In this document: in pieces, positions 8,254 through 17,910 of the stretch
Numbering within the stretch: the first letter of the stretch is position 1
Layout: each line of letters starts with the position of its first letter
From: Belliella pelovolcani
GTDB lineage: Bacteria; Bacteroidota; Bacteroidia; Cytophagales; Cyclobacteriaceae
Length of the DNA stretch: 64,000 nucleotides
Assembly: GCF_900156785.1 (NCBI RefSeq)
Contig: NZ_FTOP01000008.1
Location: 153,158 to 217,157, forward strand
Direction: 5' to 3'
Notes under the pieces: generated by a model
What the model was told of the DNA's origin: nothing
Seen by the model: only the letters and a program-made list of their open reading frames with translations
Database searches by the model: none
Position numbers and translations under genes: made by a program

Positions 8254-8308
8254 TTATTGATTGATTTTTACTTTTTATTTTTCAGTATTTGACCCTGCTT
8301 AGGGAACA

Positions 8309-8341
8309 CAAATATATTTATAAATAGATAAAAACAGCCAA
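8309..8341 (-). promoter_or_regulatory. Putative nqrF promoter
   Basis: The minus strand carries TATATTTG (8309-8316) with a TTG at 8339-8341, spacing 22 bases, close to the Bacteroidota -33/-7 arrangement. It lies 56 bases before the nqrF start. Confidence 0.5.
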
Positions 8342-8394
8342 GATCTGATTGAATTTTGACCTTTTATCTGGTATTTACTTATAGTTTTAACTGA

Positions 8395-9237
8395 TTAATT
8401 GTTCAATAGGTTTAGCAAAGTTGTCAATCTGTTTTTCAACTGTCTCCTATCGATGATAAAGTCCAAAAATCCATGTTCCAAAACAAACTCTGAACTTTGA
8501 AAGCCCTTTGGCAGGTCTTTTCCTATAGTCTCTCTGATTACTCTTGGACCTGCGAATCCAATCAAAGCTCCTGGTTCAGCGATATTAAAATCTCCTAGCA
8601 TGGCATAAGATGCTGTAACTCCACCCGTTGTTGGATCTGTCAAAAGTGAAATATATGGAATCCCTGCCTTGTCTAAGAGCGCAAGCTTTGCTGAGGTCTT
8701 GGCCATCTGCATCAAACTAAAACCTGCTTCCATCATACGTGCGCCTCCAGACTTTGAAATCATCAAAAATGGAATTTTTTCTTTCAATGCATAATCTATC
8801 GCTCTAGCAATCTTTTCCCCTACTACAGAACCCATAGAACCTCCAATAAAATTAAAGTCCATACATGATACCACGATATCAATGCCGTTCATCTTCCCTA
8901 CTGCCGATCTTACTGCATCATTCAATTCCGTCTTACTGATTGTGGCTTCTATTCTAGAACTGTAAGGCTTCGTGTCCACAAATTTCAATGGATCACCCGA
9001 CTTCATGTCTTGGTCTAGTTCCTTGAATTTATTGCCATCAAACAAAATCTCAAAATATTCCTTAGAGCCTATCTTTACATGATAATCGTCATCTGGACAT
9101 ACATAAGAATTATGCTTCAGCTCTCTAGTATGAATGATGTTACCTTTTGGGGTTTTGAACCATAGGCCATCAGGAGCATCTTTCTTATCCTCAGTTGAGG
9201 TTTTTATTCCTTTATCTGTTCTTTTAAACCAAGCCAT
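8395..9237 (-). CDS. accD: Acetyl-CoA carboxylase carboxyltransferase subunit beta, zinc ribbon degenerate
   Basis: With AccA it transfers the carboxyl group from carboxybiotin to acetyl-CoA, the first committed step of fatty-acid synthesis. I start it at 9237 (MAWFKR, the usual AccD N-terminus). The frame runs 21 codons further, to 9300, but a -7 box lies inside that stretch. The enzyme is 280 residues. The crotonase-fold core is intact ([59 protein letters not shown]). The N-terminal four-cysteine zinc ribbon is not: at the four positions I read Thr29, Gly32, Cys47 and Asp50. In other bacteria this ribbon helps bind the substrate and nucleic acid. Its loss is probably a lineage trait. Confidence 0.95.
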   Translation of the reverse strand: MAWFKRTDKGIKTSTEDKKDAPDGLWFKTPKGNIIHTRELKHNSYVCPDDDYHVKIGSKEYFEILFDGNKFKELDQDMKSGDPLKFVDTKPYSSRIEATISKTELNDAVRSAVGKMNGIDIVVSCMDFNFIGGSMGSVVGEKIARAIDYALKEKIPFLMISKSGGARMMEAGFSLMQMAKTSAKLALLDKAGIPYISLLTDPTTGGVTASYAMLGDFNIAEPGALIGFAGPRVIRETIGKDLPKGFQSSEFVLEHGFLDFIIDRRQLKNRLTTLLNLLNN

Positions 9238-9278
9238 ATTATATTCTTGTTTGTTTCCTGAGTTAAAATCAGGGACTA

Positions 9279-9286
9279 CAAATTTA
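9279..9286 (-). promoter_or_regulatory. Putative -7 box for accD
   Basis: Minus strand reads TAAATTTG, a full TAnnTTTG match, 41 bases before the MAWFKR start. It lies within the in-frame extension, which argues against the longer start. The rest of the 9301-9491 gap between divergent accD and cstA shows no clear cstA promoter. Confidence 0.5.
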
Positions 9287-9491
9287 TAGGTTATATCCAT
9301 TAAATAAAATTACATCACTAAGTAACTGTGATTCAAATAACTTAATGCATTACAAACCAATTGATTGTCAGATTAGTGAATCGTGTGATCCACTGATAAT
9401 ATTCTAAGAAATTAAGGAATCGACCTGAGATCTTTGTCTTTTGGACAAATAGCAGGATATTCAAAGCTAGATTAGTAAAAAGCTCAGTGCT

Positions 9492-11108
9492 ATGACGATA
9501 TTAACCTTGCTTGTTATCTCTGGATTGATTCTGCTGTTGGCGTATTTCATCTATGGTAGGTATGTCTACAATAAGTTTAAGTTGAATAAAGATAGACGGT
9601 CTCCTGCACATCAATTCAAAGATGGCATCGATTATATCCCCAGCAAACCTATCGTCGTGCTGGGCCATCACTTTGCTTCCATAGCGGGCGCTGGACCTAT
9701 CGTAGGACCTATCATTGCTTTGACTTTTGGCTGGATACCTGCTGTGATTTGGATATTGGTTGGGGGAATATTCTTTGGGGCGGTGCACGATCTGGGAAGC
9801 ATGGCTGCCTCCTTGAGGAATCAAGGCAAATCCATCGGCGTGATCATTCAAAACAACATTGGCTACAAGGGCAAACAGCTTTTTATCCTATTCAGCTTTT
9901 CAACTTTGATCCTTATCATTGGGGTATTTGCGGATATCATAGCCAAGACCTTTGTCAGCAATCCAGGAGTAGCATCGGCATCCATCTTATTTATCGGTCT
10001 CGCAATTGCTTTTGGAGCTATCAATAAAATGATTGGACATCGCGGAATAGCTTTCACGCTGTTATCAATTATCGGCGTGATTCTAATGTACTATTTTGTC
10101 TATTTAGGGATGAAGCTCCCATTTGAACTGAGCTATCAAGCTTGGGTTTATATTTTGTTAGCCTACGCATTTGTAGCTTCTGTTGCACCTATTTCTATGC
10201 TACTGCAGCCTAGAGATTACCTGAATAGCTTCCTTTTATATGGATTAATCATAGCTGCTGTGGTCGGGGTATTTGTTGCCAATCCCGAAATAGTCATGGA
10301 CAATGAAGTCCATTTTAATTCAGAAAACTTAGGTTATATATTCCCTGTACTTTTCGTCACCATCGCCTGTGGTGCAATCAGTGGTTTTCATTCATTGGTT
10401 GCTTCAGGAACTACTTCCAAGCAACTTGACAAAGAAAGTGATGCCAAATTGGTGGGGTTTGGAGGTATGTTGATTGAGTCATTCCTAGCGATCATTTCAG
10501 TTGGAGCGGTGATTATCCTCAGCAGAGCTGAATACTTAGATCAAATCAACCTGCTTGGACCTGTCCCACTTTTTGCCAATGGATTAGGTGGTATGATTTC
10601 AAGCTTGGGGTTATCAGAAACCTTTGCTGTTGGTTTTGTAGCATTGACTGTATCAGCTTTTGCTTTGACTACTTTAGATACTTGTACGAGATTGGCACGA
10701 TTTACACTTCAAGAGTATTTTGAAGACATCAAGAGTCCTGTCATCAGAAAAGCTGGTCAGAATAGGTTTCTAGCTACAGGAATAGTTATGCTATTATCCA
10801 TCATGCTATTGGCATCAGGCGGGTTTACAACACTTTGGCCAATATTTGGATCAGCCAATCAACTTCTCGCTGCACTGGCATTACTAACCATTGCAGTTTG
10901 GCTACTGAAACAGAAGATAAGCGCTTCTTTTGTATTGATTCCAATGTTCTTCATGTTTACCGTCACCCTTTCTTCTTTAGGGTTGTTTGCTTGGAAAAAT
11001 TTTCAAAATGGAGGATATATTCTGAGTGCCATAGCAGTGATTTTGTTTCTTCTTTCATTGGCTCTAATTCTATTAGCTAGTAGAAGTTTGAAAAGAGAAA
11101 CAAAATAA
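9492..11108 (+). CDS. CstA-family carbon starvation / pyruvate transporter-like protein
   Basis: A polytopic inner-membrane protein of 538 residues with about 13-15 hydrophobic segments. The N-terminal signature is GHHFASIAGAGPIVGPIIA followed by GGIFFGAVHD; a later one is ISGFHSLVASGTTSKQL. These are diagnostic of the CstA/BtsT family, whose E. coli members take up peptides or pyruvate. E. coli CstA is about 700 residues; this short form is typical of Bacteroidota and lacks the long C-terminal extension. It is transcribed divergently from accD. The substrate cannot be inferred beyond the family. Confidence 0.9.
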   Translation: MTILTLLVISGLILLLAYFIYGRYVYNKFKLNKDRRSPAHQFKDGIDYIPSKPIVVLGHHFASIAGAGPIVGPIIALTFGWIPAVIWILVGGIFFGAVHDLGSMAASLRNQGKSIGVIIQNNIGYKGKQLFILFSFSTLILIIGVFADIIAKTFVSNPGVASASILFIGLAIAFGAINKMIGHRGIAFTLLSIIGVILMYYFVYLGMKLPFELSYQAWVYILLAYAFVASVAPISMLLQPRDYLNSFLLYGLIIAAVVGVFVANPEIVMDNEVHFNSENLGYIFPVLFVTIACGAISGFHSLVASGTTSKQLDKESDAKLVGFGGMLIESFLAIISVGAVIILSRAEYLDQINLLGPVPLFANGLGGMISSLGLSETFAVGFVALTVSAFALTTLDTCTRLARFTLQEYFEDIKSPVIRKAGQNRFLATGIVMLLSIMLLASGGFTTLWPIFGSANQLLAALALLTIAVWLLKQKISASFVLIPMFFMFTVTLSSLGLFAWKNFQNGGYILSAIAVILFLLSLALILLASRSLKRETK

Positions 11109-11119
11109 TAAATGACATC

Positions 11120-11314
11120 ATGTTTGACCCCAAAGCTTTCCCAGTTGGAGTGATTGGGAATAAGTTTGTTTTCAAGGCAAATCCACAAAATGTTTTGGCA
11201 GGAATTGAAAGCTATCGAGGTACGAGCAATCATTTTGAAAAACTAAAAAAACTTGGGGCAAATATGGAAAAGGAAGGTAATCCAGTACTTTTTATGGTAG
11301 AATTCAATTTTTAG
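11120..11314 (+). CDS. Small hypothetical protein, possibly the C-terminal remnant of a larger gene
   Basis: A 64-residue frame starting 11 bases after the cstA stop. Its composition looks protein-like (MFDPKAFPVGVIGNKFVFKA at the start, NPVLFMVEFNF at the end). There is no signal peptide, membrane segment or cysteine. The ending NPVLFMVEFNF resembles the C-terminus of Bacteroidota six-bladed beta-propeller proteins, so this may be the tail of a decayed gene rather than a functional small protein. No other start lies between the preceding in-frame stop and this ATG. It could be co-transcribed with cstA. Confidence 0.45.
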   Translation: MFDPKAFPVGVIGNKFVFKANPQNVLAGIESYRGTSNHFEKLKKLGANMEKEGNPVLFMVEFNF

Positions 11315-11365
11315 TATTTCAATACCTTCATACCATATTTCGAGCATACATATCCCAAAAAGCTA

Positions 11366-11403
11366 AAAAGAAGTCGAGGTTAGGATTATTTTCTAACCTC
11401 GAC
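11366..11403. terminator. Convergent terminator hairpin
   Basis: A perfect 11-bp stem (GTCGAGGTTAG 11373-11383, CTAACCTCGAC 11393-11403). The T-rich tail is better on the minus strand (CTTCTTTTT), so it mainly ends the outer-membrane barrel gene, whose stop is at 11416. It may also stop read-through from cstA. Confidence 0.8.
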
Positions 11404-11415
11404 CTTAGATCAATT

Positions 11416-12525
11416 TTAATCCAAATTATTAAACACCCCTTTCACTTTCTTCGGGATCCTCCAAGCCAAATTCACATTGACCAGGTAATCTGCGAAGGCA
11501 GCATCACCATGACGTCGATTATCAGGCGTAGAATCAGCTATATCTGTCAAGCTCCTAGTTCTATTCCTAATTAACGCTACTGGTACAGTCAATGTCGTTG
11601 TGAAATTTCCAAGCATATAACTCACCCCAGGCTCCACAGAAACAATATAACCAGGTCTCCTAAAGCCATCACTTTCGCCAATCAAGTCTCTCACTGGAAC
11701 CCCTTCTACTCTTCCTCCTAGCGAAAGTCCCATGCCATGCACAAAAGATATTGGCTTGAATAAACCTGTCCTAAATGCAAACTGATCTGGTACGCTCATG
11801 ATAGCTTCTGAAGCTCTCGCCCTATTTGTCTGGGTTCCATTCGTATTTCTTGGATTGAACATATAGAAACCATCATAATACAAGAAAAAACTCTTAGGAA
11901 GATTCCAAATCCCTTGAGCATCAACTATAAATCCCCAGCCCCCATCTCCTAATTGGATCGATTGATCCACTGGTCTGATTTCTGGCGATCCACCTGGACC
12001 TACATTATAAAATGTACCTTGGGCATTATAATCCCCTGTTGGTAGTTTTAGCCCCAGGCCTACTGCTGTGTTCCCATTTTTTGCTTTTTCTCCAGACAGC
12101 AACCAATAGCCAGCACCTACGCGCATATCAGCAATTCCTTTTGAATAAGTCATGTGCCTTGAGTTTCTCCCATGCTCGTAGAGCGAACTCCTTTCATTGT
12201 ATGCGTAAGGAATTGAAGCAATCAGGTAAGCTCTATCTGTAATAGCATAACTCAAATTCAAATCCAAACCATGCGACCAGTTGATCACTTCGGTGTTGTT
12301 TTCTACCCTATGTGGATGTTCTTCTGTACCACTGAAATGTCTGAAAGATTTGAAATAACGGTAATTTGCACTGATATTCCATTCTCCTTGCTCTAGTAGG
12401 TTACCTTGACCAACAGCATTGCCAATTCCAGAAAATTGTCTGATTGCTACACAGCCTTGAGCATTAGTCTCATGGCTAAAAAGGATAGAAATAGTAATAA
12501 CTATTGATAGTAATAATTTTTTCAT
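11416..12525 (-). CDS. Outer-membrane beta-barrel protein (transporter-like)
   Basis: A 369-residue protein with a clear signal peptide (MKKLLLSIVITISILFSHETNAQ, cleavage after Ala, about residue 22). The mature part alternates polar and aromatic residues in short strands with Gly-rich turns (GIADMRVGAGYWLLSG, GVGLGLKLPTGDY, GVSYMLGNFTTTLTVPVAL), the look of a 12-14-strand barrel. It resembles the meta-pathway/phenol-degradation-type outer-membrane family, so a transport role is possible but the substrate is unknown. A cysteine directly after the predicted cleavage region (QGC) is noted, but there is no proper lipobox. It has its own terminator, and a stem-loop lies in its leader. Confidence 0.8.
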   Translation of the reverse strand: MKKLLLSIVITISILFSHETNAQGCVAIRQFSGIGNAVGQGNLLEQGEWNISANYRYFKSFRHFSGTEEHPHRVENNTEVINWSHGLDLNLSYAITDRAYLIASIPYAYNERSSLYEHGRNSRHMTYSKGIADMRVGAGYWLLSGEKAKNGNTAVGLGLKLPTGDYNAQGTFYNVGPGGSPEIRPVDQSIQLGDGGWGFIVDAQGIWNLPKSFFLYYDGFYMFNPRNTNGTQTNRARASEAIMSVPDQFAFRTGLFKPISFVHGMGLSLGGRVEGVPVRDLIGESDGFRRPGYIVSVEPGVSYMLGNFTTTLTVPVALIRNRTRSLTDIADSTPDNRRHGDAAFADYLVNVNLAWRIPKKVKGVFNNLD

Positions 12526-12581
12526 TTGATTTTTTGAAAGGATAAGTATTGAAAATATTTATAAAAACATCAAAAGTCAGC

Positions 12582-12620
12582 CATAGCCCCTGCCTAACTT
12601 GATGTATAGGCAGGGCTATG
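12582..12620 (-). other. Long stem-loop in the leader of the barrel gene
   Basis: CATAGCCCCTGCCTA (12582-12596) pairs with TAGGCAGGGCTATG (12607-12620), 14 bp with one bulged C and a 10-base loop. It lies 57 bases upstream of the barrel gene start. On the minus strand it is followed by a short T-run, so it may be the terminator of the upstream gene pair or a leader structure of the barrel gene. I see no other feature in the 12526-12803 gap. Confidence 0.6.
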
Positions 12621-12803
12621 TGTTTACCACAACTAGCAAGTACTTCTTAGAATATATTGCTAAGTATGATGATAAAGATTAACCATCAGCAAATAGGCTT
12701 CTCCTTGCCATATCCATGAACAACAAACCCCTCTGTAAAACATGGAAAACCCAAAAAGAAGCACGTAAGTGCTGCTGGCAACTGACTTTAAATATAAAAT
12801 AGA

Positions 12804-13382
12804 TTAAACCTGCTCTGGAGGTGGACTGGTATGATCCAAAAATTGGTCTGAATAATTCGAAAAAATAAACCCTTGATAATGTTGTAATTCATAAAAACCA
12901 AATAGCACAAGACGATGAATATCTGGCTTAAAATAATCCTTGATAAATATCTTAATGTTTTGTGAATTATTACTTTCTCCTGGTATTTCGTCTGAAACCA
13001 ATGAAGCAACCCATTTCTTCACGGCCTCATTCAGTCTAGTCTTAGATGTATCAGCCACATAGATAACCTGCAAAGTATCATTAGCATATCGCTGTTTGAT
13101 AGCACGGTAATTTTGACCATTTTTCTCAAAAGACGTATTGATTACTTGAAATTCTTGCTGATCCGACATGTAAGGCACGGCAAGTGGTATTTCCATCATA
13201 TACTCTACCTCATTATTCTCTTCAAAAACCCGTTCTGTCCATAGAGATTCTATTTGGAGATTGAAGGAATAATAAAAAACATGATAGCCAAAGTGATATA
13301 AGGCAAAAACACATAAAAGCGATATGGCTATAATTTTTTTCACTTGGTCAAGCTGAATTCGAAATCTAACAAAAAATCTCAT
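12804..13382 (-). CDS. Membrane-anchored hypothetical protein
   Basis: A 192-residue protein with one N-terminal membrane helix (about residues 16-38, VKKIIAISLLCVFALYHFGY) and a soluble part beyond it. The soluble part contains IPLAVPYMSD, FEKNGQNYRAIKQRYANDTLQVIYV and a C-terminus ending in TSPPPEQV. Topology suggests an N-in protein facing the periplasm. I do not recognise a named family. It starts six bases after the 62-residue membrane gene, so the two form a unit. Confidence 0.75.
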   Translation of the reverse strand: MRFFVRFRIQLDQVKKIIAISLLCVFALYHFGYHVFYYSFNLQIESLWTERVFEENNEVEYMMEIPLAVPYMSDQQEFQVINTSFEKNGQNYRAIKQRYANDTLQVIYVADTSKTRLNEAVKKWVASLVSDEIPGESNNSQNIKIFIKDYFKPDIHRLVLFGFYELQHYQGFIFSNYSDQFLDHTSPPPEQV

Positions 13383-13388
13383 TCTTAC

Positions 13389-13577
13389 CTATTTTGATAT
13401 AAAAAAATAAAATAAGACCAAACAAATCATTGCAGTTCCATATATTTTCAAAACTTTCAACCTATTGAATCGATCTAAAAACCAAAGCACAATCACAGGC
13501 CTGTATAGTCCTAAAATTAGAAGGACTACACATAGTGCAATCATGGCTTGGAGTAAAATGGTCAATGATGCCAGCAT
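13389..13577 (-). CDS. Small two-helix membrane protein, unknown
   Basis: 62 residues with two hydrophobic helices (about 3-33 and 44-61) joined by a basic loop (FLDRFNRLKVLKIYG). It starts nine bases beyond the infB terminator and six bases before the next gene. The pairing with the 192-residue membrane protein suggests a small envelope complex. There are no recognisable motifs. Confidence 0.65.
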   Translation of the reverse strand: MLASLTILLQAMIALCVVLLILGLYRPVIVLWFLDRFNRLKVLKIYGTAMICLVLFYFFISK

Positions 13578-13585
13578 ACTAAAGT

Positions 13586-13618
13586 AAAAAAGGAACCTCC
13601 AAATGAAAGTTCCTTTTT
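13586..13618 (-). terminator. Terminator of infB
   Basis: A 10-bp stem (AAAAAGGAAC 13586-13595, GTTCCTTTTT 13609-13618), 20 bases past the infB stop, with a T-run on the minus strand. The loop contains GGAGG on the minus strand. The next gene starts only nine bases further on. Confidence 0.85.
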
Positions 13619-13637
13619 GATATGTTTATGATTGTAA

Positions 13638-16589
13638 TTATTTCTTTCTCTTGATTTCTTGCATCATGTAGCCTTCGATTGTATCGTCTACCAAGATATC
13701 GTTGAACTTCTTGATAGAAATACCACACTCGTATCCAGCTTTTACTTCAGCTACATCATCTTTGAATCGCTTCAACTGATCGATCTCTCCATCATGAATA
13801 ACGATACCATCTCTGATGACTCTGATCTTATTCTTACGAGTGATGTAACCATCCGTCACATAAGAGCCCGCTACAGTACCTACTTTTGAGATTTTGAATA
13901 CTTCTCTCACCTGAATATTACCTGTGATGACCTCTTCAAATTCTGGCTCAAGCATACCCTCGATCGCATCTTTGATCTGATTGATCGCGTCGTAGATGAT
14001 GGAATAATGTCTGATCTCGATTTCTTCTTGCTCGGCAAGTTTCTTCGCATTGGAAGAAGGTCTTACTTGGAAGCCTAAGATAATCGCATCAGAAGCTGAC
14101 GCTAGCAATACATCAGATTCAGAAATCTGGCCTACACCTTTGTGAATGATATTAACAGAAACTTCATCCTTAGATAGCTTTAACAAGGAATCAGATAGTG
14201 CTTCTACTGAACCATCCACATCACCTTTGATGATGATATTAAGCTCCTTGAAGCTTCCGATAGCCAAACGACGACCGATTTCATCCAAAGTAATATGCTT
14301 CTTGGTTCGCATGCTTTGCTCTCTGAGTATTTGCTCTCTGGAGTTTGCAATTTCTCTTGCCTCTCTCTCAGAGTCATACACTTTGAAGGTATCGCCTGCT
14401 TGAGGTGCTCCAGCTAGACCCAATACCTGTACTGGAGTAGAAGGGCCCGCCTCTTTGAGTTTTTTACCTTTATGATCAGTCATGGCTTTCACTTTGCCAT
14501 AATGCTGGCCTGCAAGCATGACATCACCGACTTTCAAAGTACCTGCTTGTACCATAACGGTAGCTACATATCCTCTACCCTTATCCAAAGACGCCTCAAC
14601 TACTGTACCTATGGCATTTTTATTAGGATTTGCTTTAAGTTCTAAAACTTCGGCTTCGAGCAATACTTTTTCTAGTAGTTCGTCAATACCAGTACCTACT
14701 TTGGCAGAAATATCCTGAGACTGGTACTTGCCACCCCACTCTTCTACCAAGAGATTCATATTAGCTAGCTGCTCCTTAATCTTATTAGGGTTAGCATTTG
14801 GCTTATCAATTTTATTGATCGCAAAGATCATTGGTACACCCGCTACTTGAGCGTGATTGATCGCTTCTTTGGTCTGTGGCATGATGTCATCATCAGCAGC
14901 CACTACAATGATCGCTACGTCAGTGATTTTTGCACCCCTAGCTCTCATTGCCGTAAAGGCTTCGTGACCTGGTGTATCCAAGAAAGCAATCTTATCTCCA
15001 TTGGTTGTTCTTACATCATATGCCCCGATGTGCTGCGTTATACCACCAGCTTCATCACCAGTTACTTTAGATTTTCTGATATAATCAAGCAAAGAAGTCT
15101 TACCGTGATCGACGTGACCCATGATGGTTACGATAGGTGCTCTATCTACAAGGTCATCAGGATTATCTACTTCGACTACAGCATTCTCTTCTTCATCAGG
15201 CTTAGTAAATTCTACTTCATAGTCGAATTCATCGGCGATGATGGTGATCGCTTCTGCATCAAGTCTCTGATTGATAGACACAAACATACCGAGTGACATG
15301 CAAGTAGAAATCACTTCATTTACAGATACATCCATGAGCGAGGCAAGATCATTAGCTGAGATAAACTCAGTTACTTTCAATACCCTGCTTTCCTCTAGGC
15401 CGTCTTCAACTTCTCTATTTCTTTCTGCTTTCTTATCTCTCCTATTCTTACCCTTACCTCCAGACTTACCACCGCCTTGAAGTCTAGCGAGGGTCTGTTT
15501 GATTTGATCCTGAATTTCTTTCTGCGTAGGCTCAGCTTTTTGTACTCTAGCACCTCCAGGGGCAGGTTTTCCTCCTCTTCCCTGGTTTCCACCTCCTCTT
15601 CTATCACGAGTATTCGCACCACCTTGGCCTCCTGCTCCAGGGCCTCCAGCAGGTCTATTCCCTCCTGCTCCAGGTTGTGCTGGTCTTGAACCAGCAGGGC
15701 CACCGGTAGGATTTTTATCGATTCTCTTTCTTACTCGCTTCTTCTTGTCCTTATTCCTTTCATCGGAAGAGGCTACTGGCTTGCCTTTTTTCTTAGACTT
15801 GTCAGCAGGAAGTTCAATTTTACCCAAAACTGTAAGCCCCTTCAATGAATCTGCTTTGGCAGAGATCACTTGGCTAGGAACTTCTTTAGGCTCTTCTTTA
15901 GGCTCTTCTTTTTTGACTTCTTGAACTGGCTTCACAGGCTCAGTTTTTGGAGCAGATTTAGCAGGAGGAGGAGTAGGTTTATCAGTTTTTTCGGAAGCAG
16001 AAACAGGTTTTTGTGATTTAGCGTTGTCTTGTTGCTGAGGCTTCACAGCCTGAGGTTTATTTTCTACTTTTGGAGCCTCTTCTTTAGGCTTAACTGGTTC
16101 TTCTACCTTATCCTCTACCTTAGGAGCAGGCTTTTCAGCTTTTATAGGCTCAGGAGTAGGTGCCGTCTCTTTCTTGGGGTTTAGATCAATCTTACCCAAT
16201 ACTTTGATTCCAGGAAGCTTTGGAGCTTCTGCTGCAACTTTAGGATCAGCTTCCTCTTTTGGAGGAGCTGGCTTTGGGGCAGGAGCTGCCTCTTTCTTCT
16301 CCTCTTTAGCTGGCTCGGGCTTTGGCTCCTCACGGGCCTCCGACTCAGCTTCGATCGTAAATGTCTCGTTGTGACGCTTACCTATCGACAGATGAGATGC
16401 CTCTTCCTTCTCTTGGGCAGAGGACTTAAATTCCTTGGCCAGCAAATTATATTGATCTATGCTGATTTTGGAATTGGGGTTGTTTTCGACTTCAAAGCCT
16501 TTTTTAGCCATAGAATCCACCAATGTAGAAATCCCTACATTGAGTTTTCTGGCTACTTGGCCCAGTCTCATCATTTTTTCTTCTGACAT
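13638..16589 (-). CDS. infB: Translation initiation factor IF-2
   Basis: A GTPase that brings initiator fMet-tRNA to the 30S subunit and promotes subunit joining. The 983 residues begin with an IF2 N-terminal motif ([22 protein letters not shown]), followed by a long Pro/Lys/Glu-rich linker (about 75-370) with a Gly/Arg-rich patch (about 300-350) typical of Bacteroidota. A second IF2_N module is around residue 405. The G domain starts near residue 488 ([27 protein letters not shown]), then domains II-IV. It is the third gene of rimP-nusA-infB, 68 bases after nusA, with a -7 box of its own in that gap and a strong terminator. Confidence 0.98.
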   Translation of the reverse strand: MSEEKMMRLGQVARKLNVGISTLVDSMAKKGFEVENNPNSKISIDQYNLLAKEFKSSAQEKEEASHLSIGKRHNETFTIEAESEAREEPKPEPAKEEKKEAAPAPKPAPPKEEADPKVAAEAPKLPGIKVLGKIDLNPKKETAPTPEPIKAEKPAPKVEDKVEEPVKPKEEAPKVENKPQAVKPQQQDNAKSQKPVSASEKTDKPTPPPAKSAPKTEPVKPVQEVKKEEPKEEPKEVPSQVISAKADSLKGLTVLGKIELPADKSKKKGKPVASSDERNKDKKKRVRKRIDKNPTGGPAGSRPAQPGAGGNRPAGGPGAGGQGGANTRDRRGGGNQGRGGKPAPGGARVQKAEPTQKEIQDQIKQTLARLQGGGKSGGKGKNRRDKKAERNREVEDGLEESRVLKVTEFISANDLASLMDVSVNEVISTCMSLGMFVSINQRLDAEAITIIADEFDYEVEFTKPDEEENAVVEVDNPDDLVDRAPIVTIMGHVDHGKTSLLDYIRKSKVTGDEAGGITQHIGAYDVRTTNGDKIAFLDTPGHEAFTAMRARGAKITDVAIIVVAADDDIMPQTKEAINHAQVAGVPMIFAINKIDKPNANPNKIKEQLANMNLLVEEWGGKYQSQDISAKVGTGIDELLEKVLLEAEVLELKANPNKNAIGTVVEASLDKGRGYVATVMVQAGTLKVGDVMLAGQHYGKVKAMTDHKGKKLKEAGPSTPVQVLGLAGAPQAGDTFKVYDSEREAREIANSREQILREQSMRTKKHITLDEIGRRLAIGSFKELNIIIKGDVDGSVEALSDSLLKLSKDEVSVNIIHKGVGQISESDVLLASASDAIILGFQVRPSSNAKKLAEQEEIEIRHYSIIYDAINQIKDAIEGMLEPEFEEVITGNIQVREVFKISKVGTVAGSYVTDGYITRKNKIRVIRDGIVIHDGEIDQLKRFKDDVAEVKAGYECGISIKKFNDILVDDTIEGYMMQEIKRKK

Positions 16590-16618
16590 ACGCTAAAAAC
16601 CTATTTCTTAATCTTTGG

Positions 16619-16639
16619 CAAATATAAGACCTATATTTG
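16619..16639. promoter_or_regulatory. Inverted repeat containing a -7 box between nusA and infB
   Basis: CAAATATA (16619-16626) and TATATTTG (16632-16639) form a perfect 8-bp inverted repeat with a 5-base spacer. On the minus strand the left arm reads TATATTTG, a TAnnTTTG box 30 bases upstream of infB, so it may be an internal promoter with an operator. No clear -33 box. Confidence 0.5.
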
Positions 16640-16657
16640 GGTATTTAGGCCTTTATT

Positions 16658-17905
16658 TTATTGTTCAAATTCTTGTTTCAAAATTCTGAAGATCTCCTCA
16701 ATGGTCTCTTCTTCTAATTCTGTCCTTCTCAGCAAGTCTTCTTTACTCAATGAAAGTACACTTTTTGCTGTATCCAAACCTGTCTTTTTGAGTTCGTCAA
16801 TGATCCAGCCATCGATCTCGTCCACAAACTCATCAAGCACTACATCTTCTTCGTCTTCGATATCATTCAATTCTCTGAATACATCAATCTCGTATCCCAC
16901 CAATCTACTTGCAAGTCGGATATTAAAACCTCCTTTTCCAATAGCCATAGAAACTTGATCTGGCTTCAGGAATACTGAGATTCGCTTTTTGTCTTGATCT
17001 ACCGTGATAGAGGTCACCTTAGCAGGACTCAGAGCTCTAGACACATATAGATCAAGGTTATCCGTATAATTGATTACATCAATATTCTCATTTTGAAGCT
17101 CCCTCACTACTGCATGGATCCTGCTACCTTTCATCCCTACACAAGCACCTACTGGGTCAATCCTATCATCGTAAGATTCCACCGCAACTTTTGCACGCTC
17201 TCCTGGTTCTCTGACAATCTTTTTGATAGTAATCAAACCATCATATACTTCAGGTACTTCGTTTTCGAACAATCTTTCTAAAAAGATCGGCGAAGTTCTA
17301 GACAAAATGATTCTAGGATTCCCATTGACCATTTCCACTTTGTGGACGATGGCTCTTACTGTATCTCCTTTTCTGAATCTGTCTTTCTGAATTTGCTCAC
17401 TTTTTGGCAGGATAAGTTCATTACCTTCTCCATCCATCAACAATACTTCTCTGCCTAGAATTTGGTAGACTTCCGCGGAAATGATCTCTCCAACTAATTC
17501 TTCGTACTGATTAAATAGCAAATCTTTCTCCAAATCCTTGATTCTTTGGATCAAAGTCTGACGCGCCATCATAACAGCTCTTCTCCCAAACTCTTCCAAT
17601 TCTATCTTTTCATAGACTTCTTCGCCTACTTCAAAGTCAGGCTCAATTTTGCGAGCATCAGTCAAGCTGATCTTGTCAAAATCCCAGATATCTTCAGAGT
17701 TATCATCTACGATCTCTCTGATTCTCAAAATCTCAAGATCACCTTTGTCAGCATTGATGGTCACATCAAAGTTTTCATCGGTCTCATACTTCTTGCGAAT
17801 CATCGCTCTAAAAACATCTTCCAGAATACGGATCATCGTTGGACGATCCACATTTTTTGATCTTGCAAATTCTGCAAATGATTCTATAAGAACTTTAGCA
17901 TCCAT
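16658..17905 (-). CDS. nusA: Transcription termination/antitermination factor NusA
   Basis: Binds RNA polymerase and nascent RNA to modulate pausing, termination and antitermination. It is 415 residues. The N-terminal polymerase-binding domain spans about 1-125, the S1 domain about 135-200 (EIISAEVYQILGREVLL), and two KH domains about 205-345 (VGACVGMKGSRIHAVVRELQNENIDVI, then VSMAIGKGGFNIRLASRLVGYEIDV). A C-terminal acidic and helical part follows. It lies five bases after rimP in the conserved rimP-nusA-infB order. Confidence 0.98.
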   Translation of the reverse strand: MDAKVLIESFAEFARSKNVDRPTMIRILEDVFRAMIRKKYETDENFDVTINADKGDLEILRIREIVDDNSEDIWDFDKISLTDARKIEPDFEVGEEVYEKIELEEFGRRAVMMARQTLIQRIKDLEKDLLFNQYEELVGEIISAEVYQILGREVLLMDGEGNELILPKSEQIQKDRFRKGDTVRAIVHKVEMVNGNPRIILSRTSPIFLERLFENEVPEVYDGLITIKKIVREPGERAKVAVESYDDRIDPVGACVGMKGSRIHAVVRELQNENIDVINYTDNLDLYVSRALSPAKVTSITVDQDKKRISVFLKPDQVSMAIGKGGFNIRLASRLVGYEIDVFRELNDIEDEEDVVLDEFVDEIDGWIIDELKKTGLDTAKSVLSLSKEDLLRRTELEEETIEEIFRILKQEFEQ

Positions 17906-17910
17906 TTTTT

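Noticed and set aside
9501..9851. Long antisense frame within cstA
   Set aside because: It is the mirror of a well-conserved membrane protein gene and shows no protein-like features of its own.
15395..15703. Frames on both strands within the Pro/Lys-rich linker of infB
   Set aside because: Low-complexity codons open other frames by chance; the IF-2 frame is the real one.
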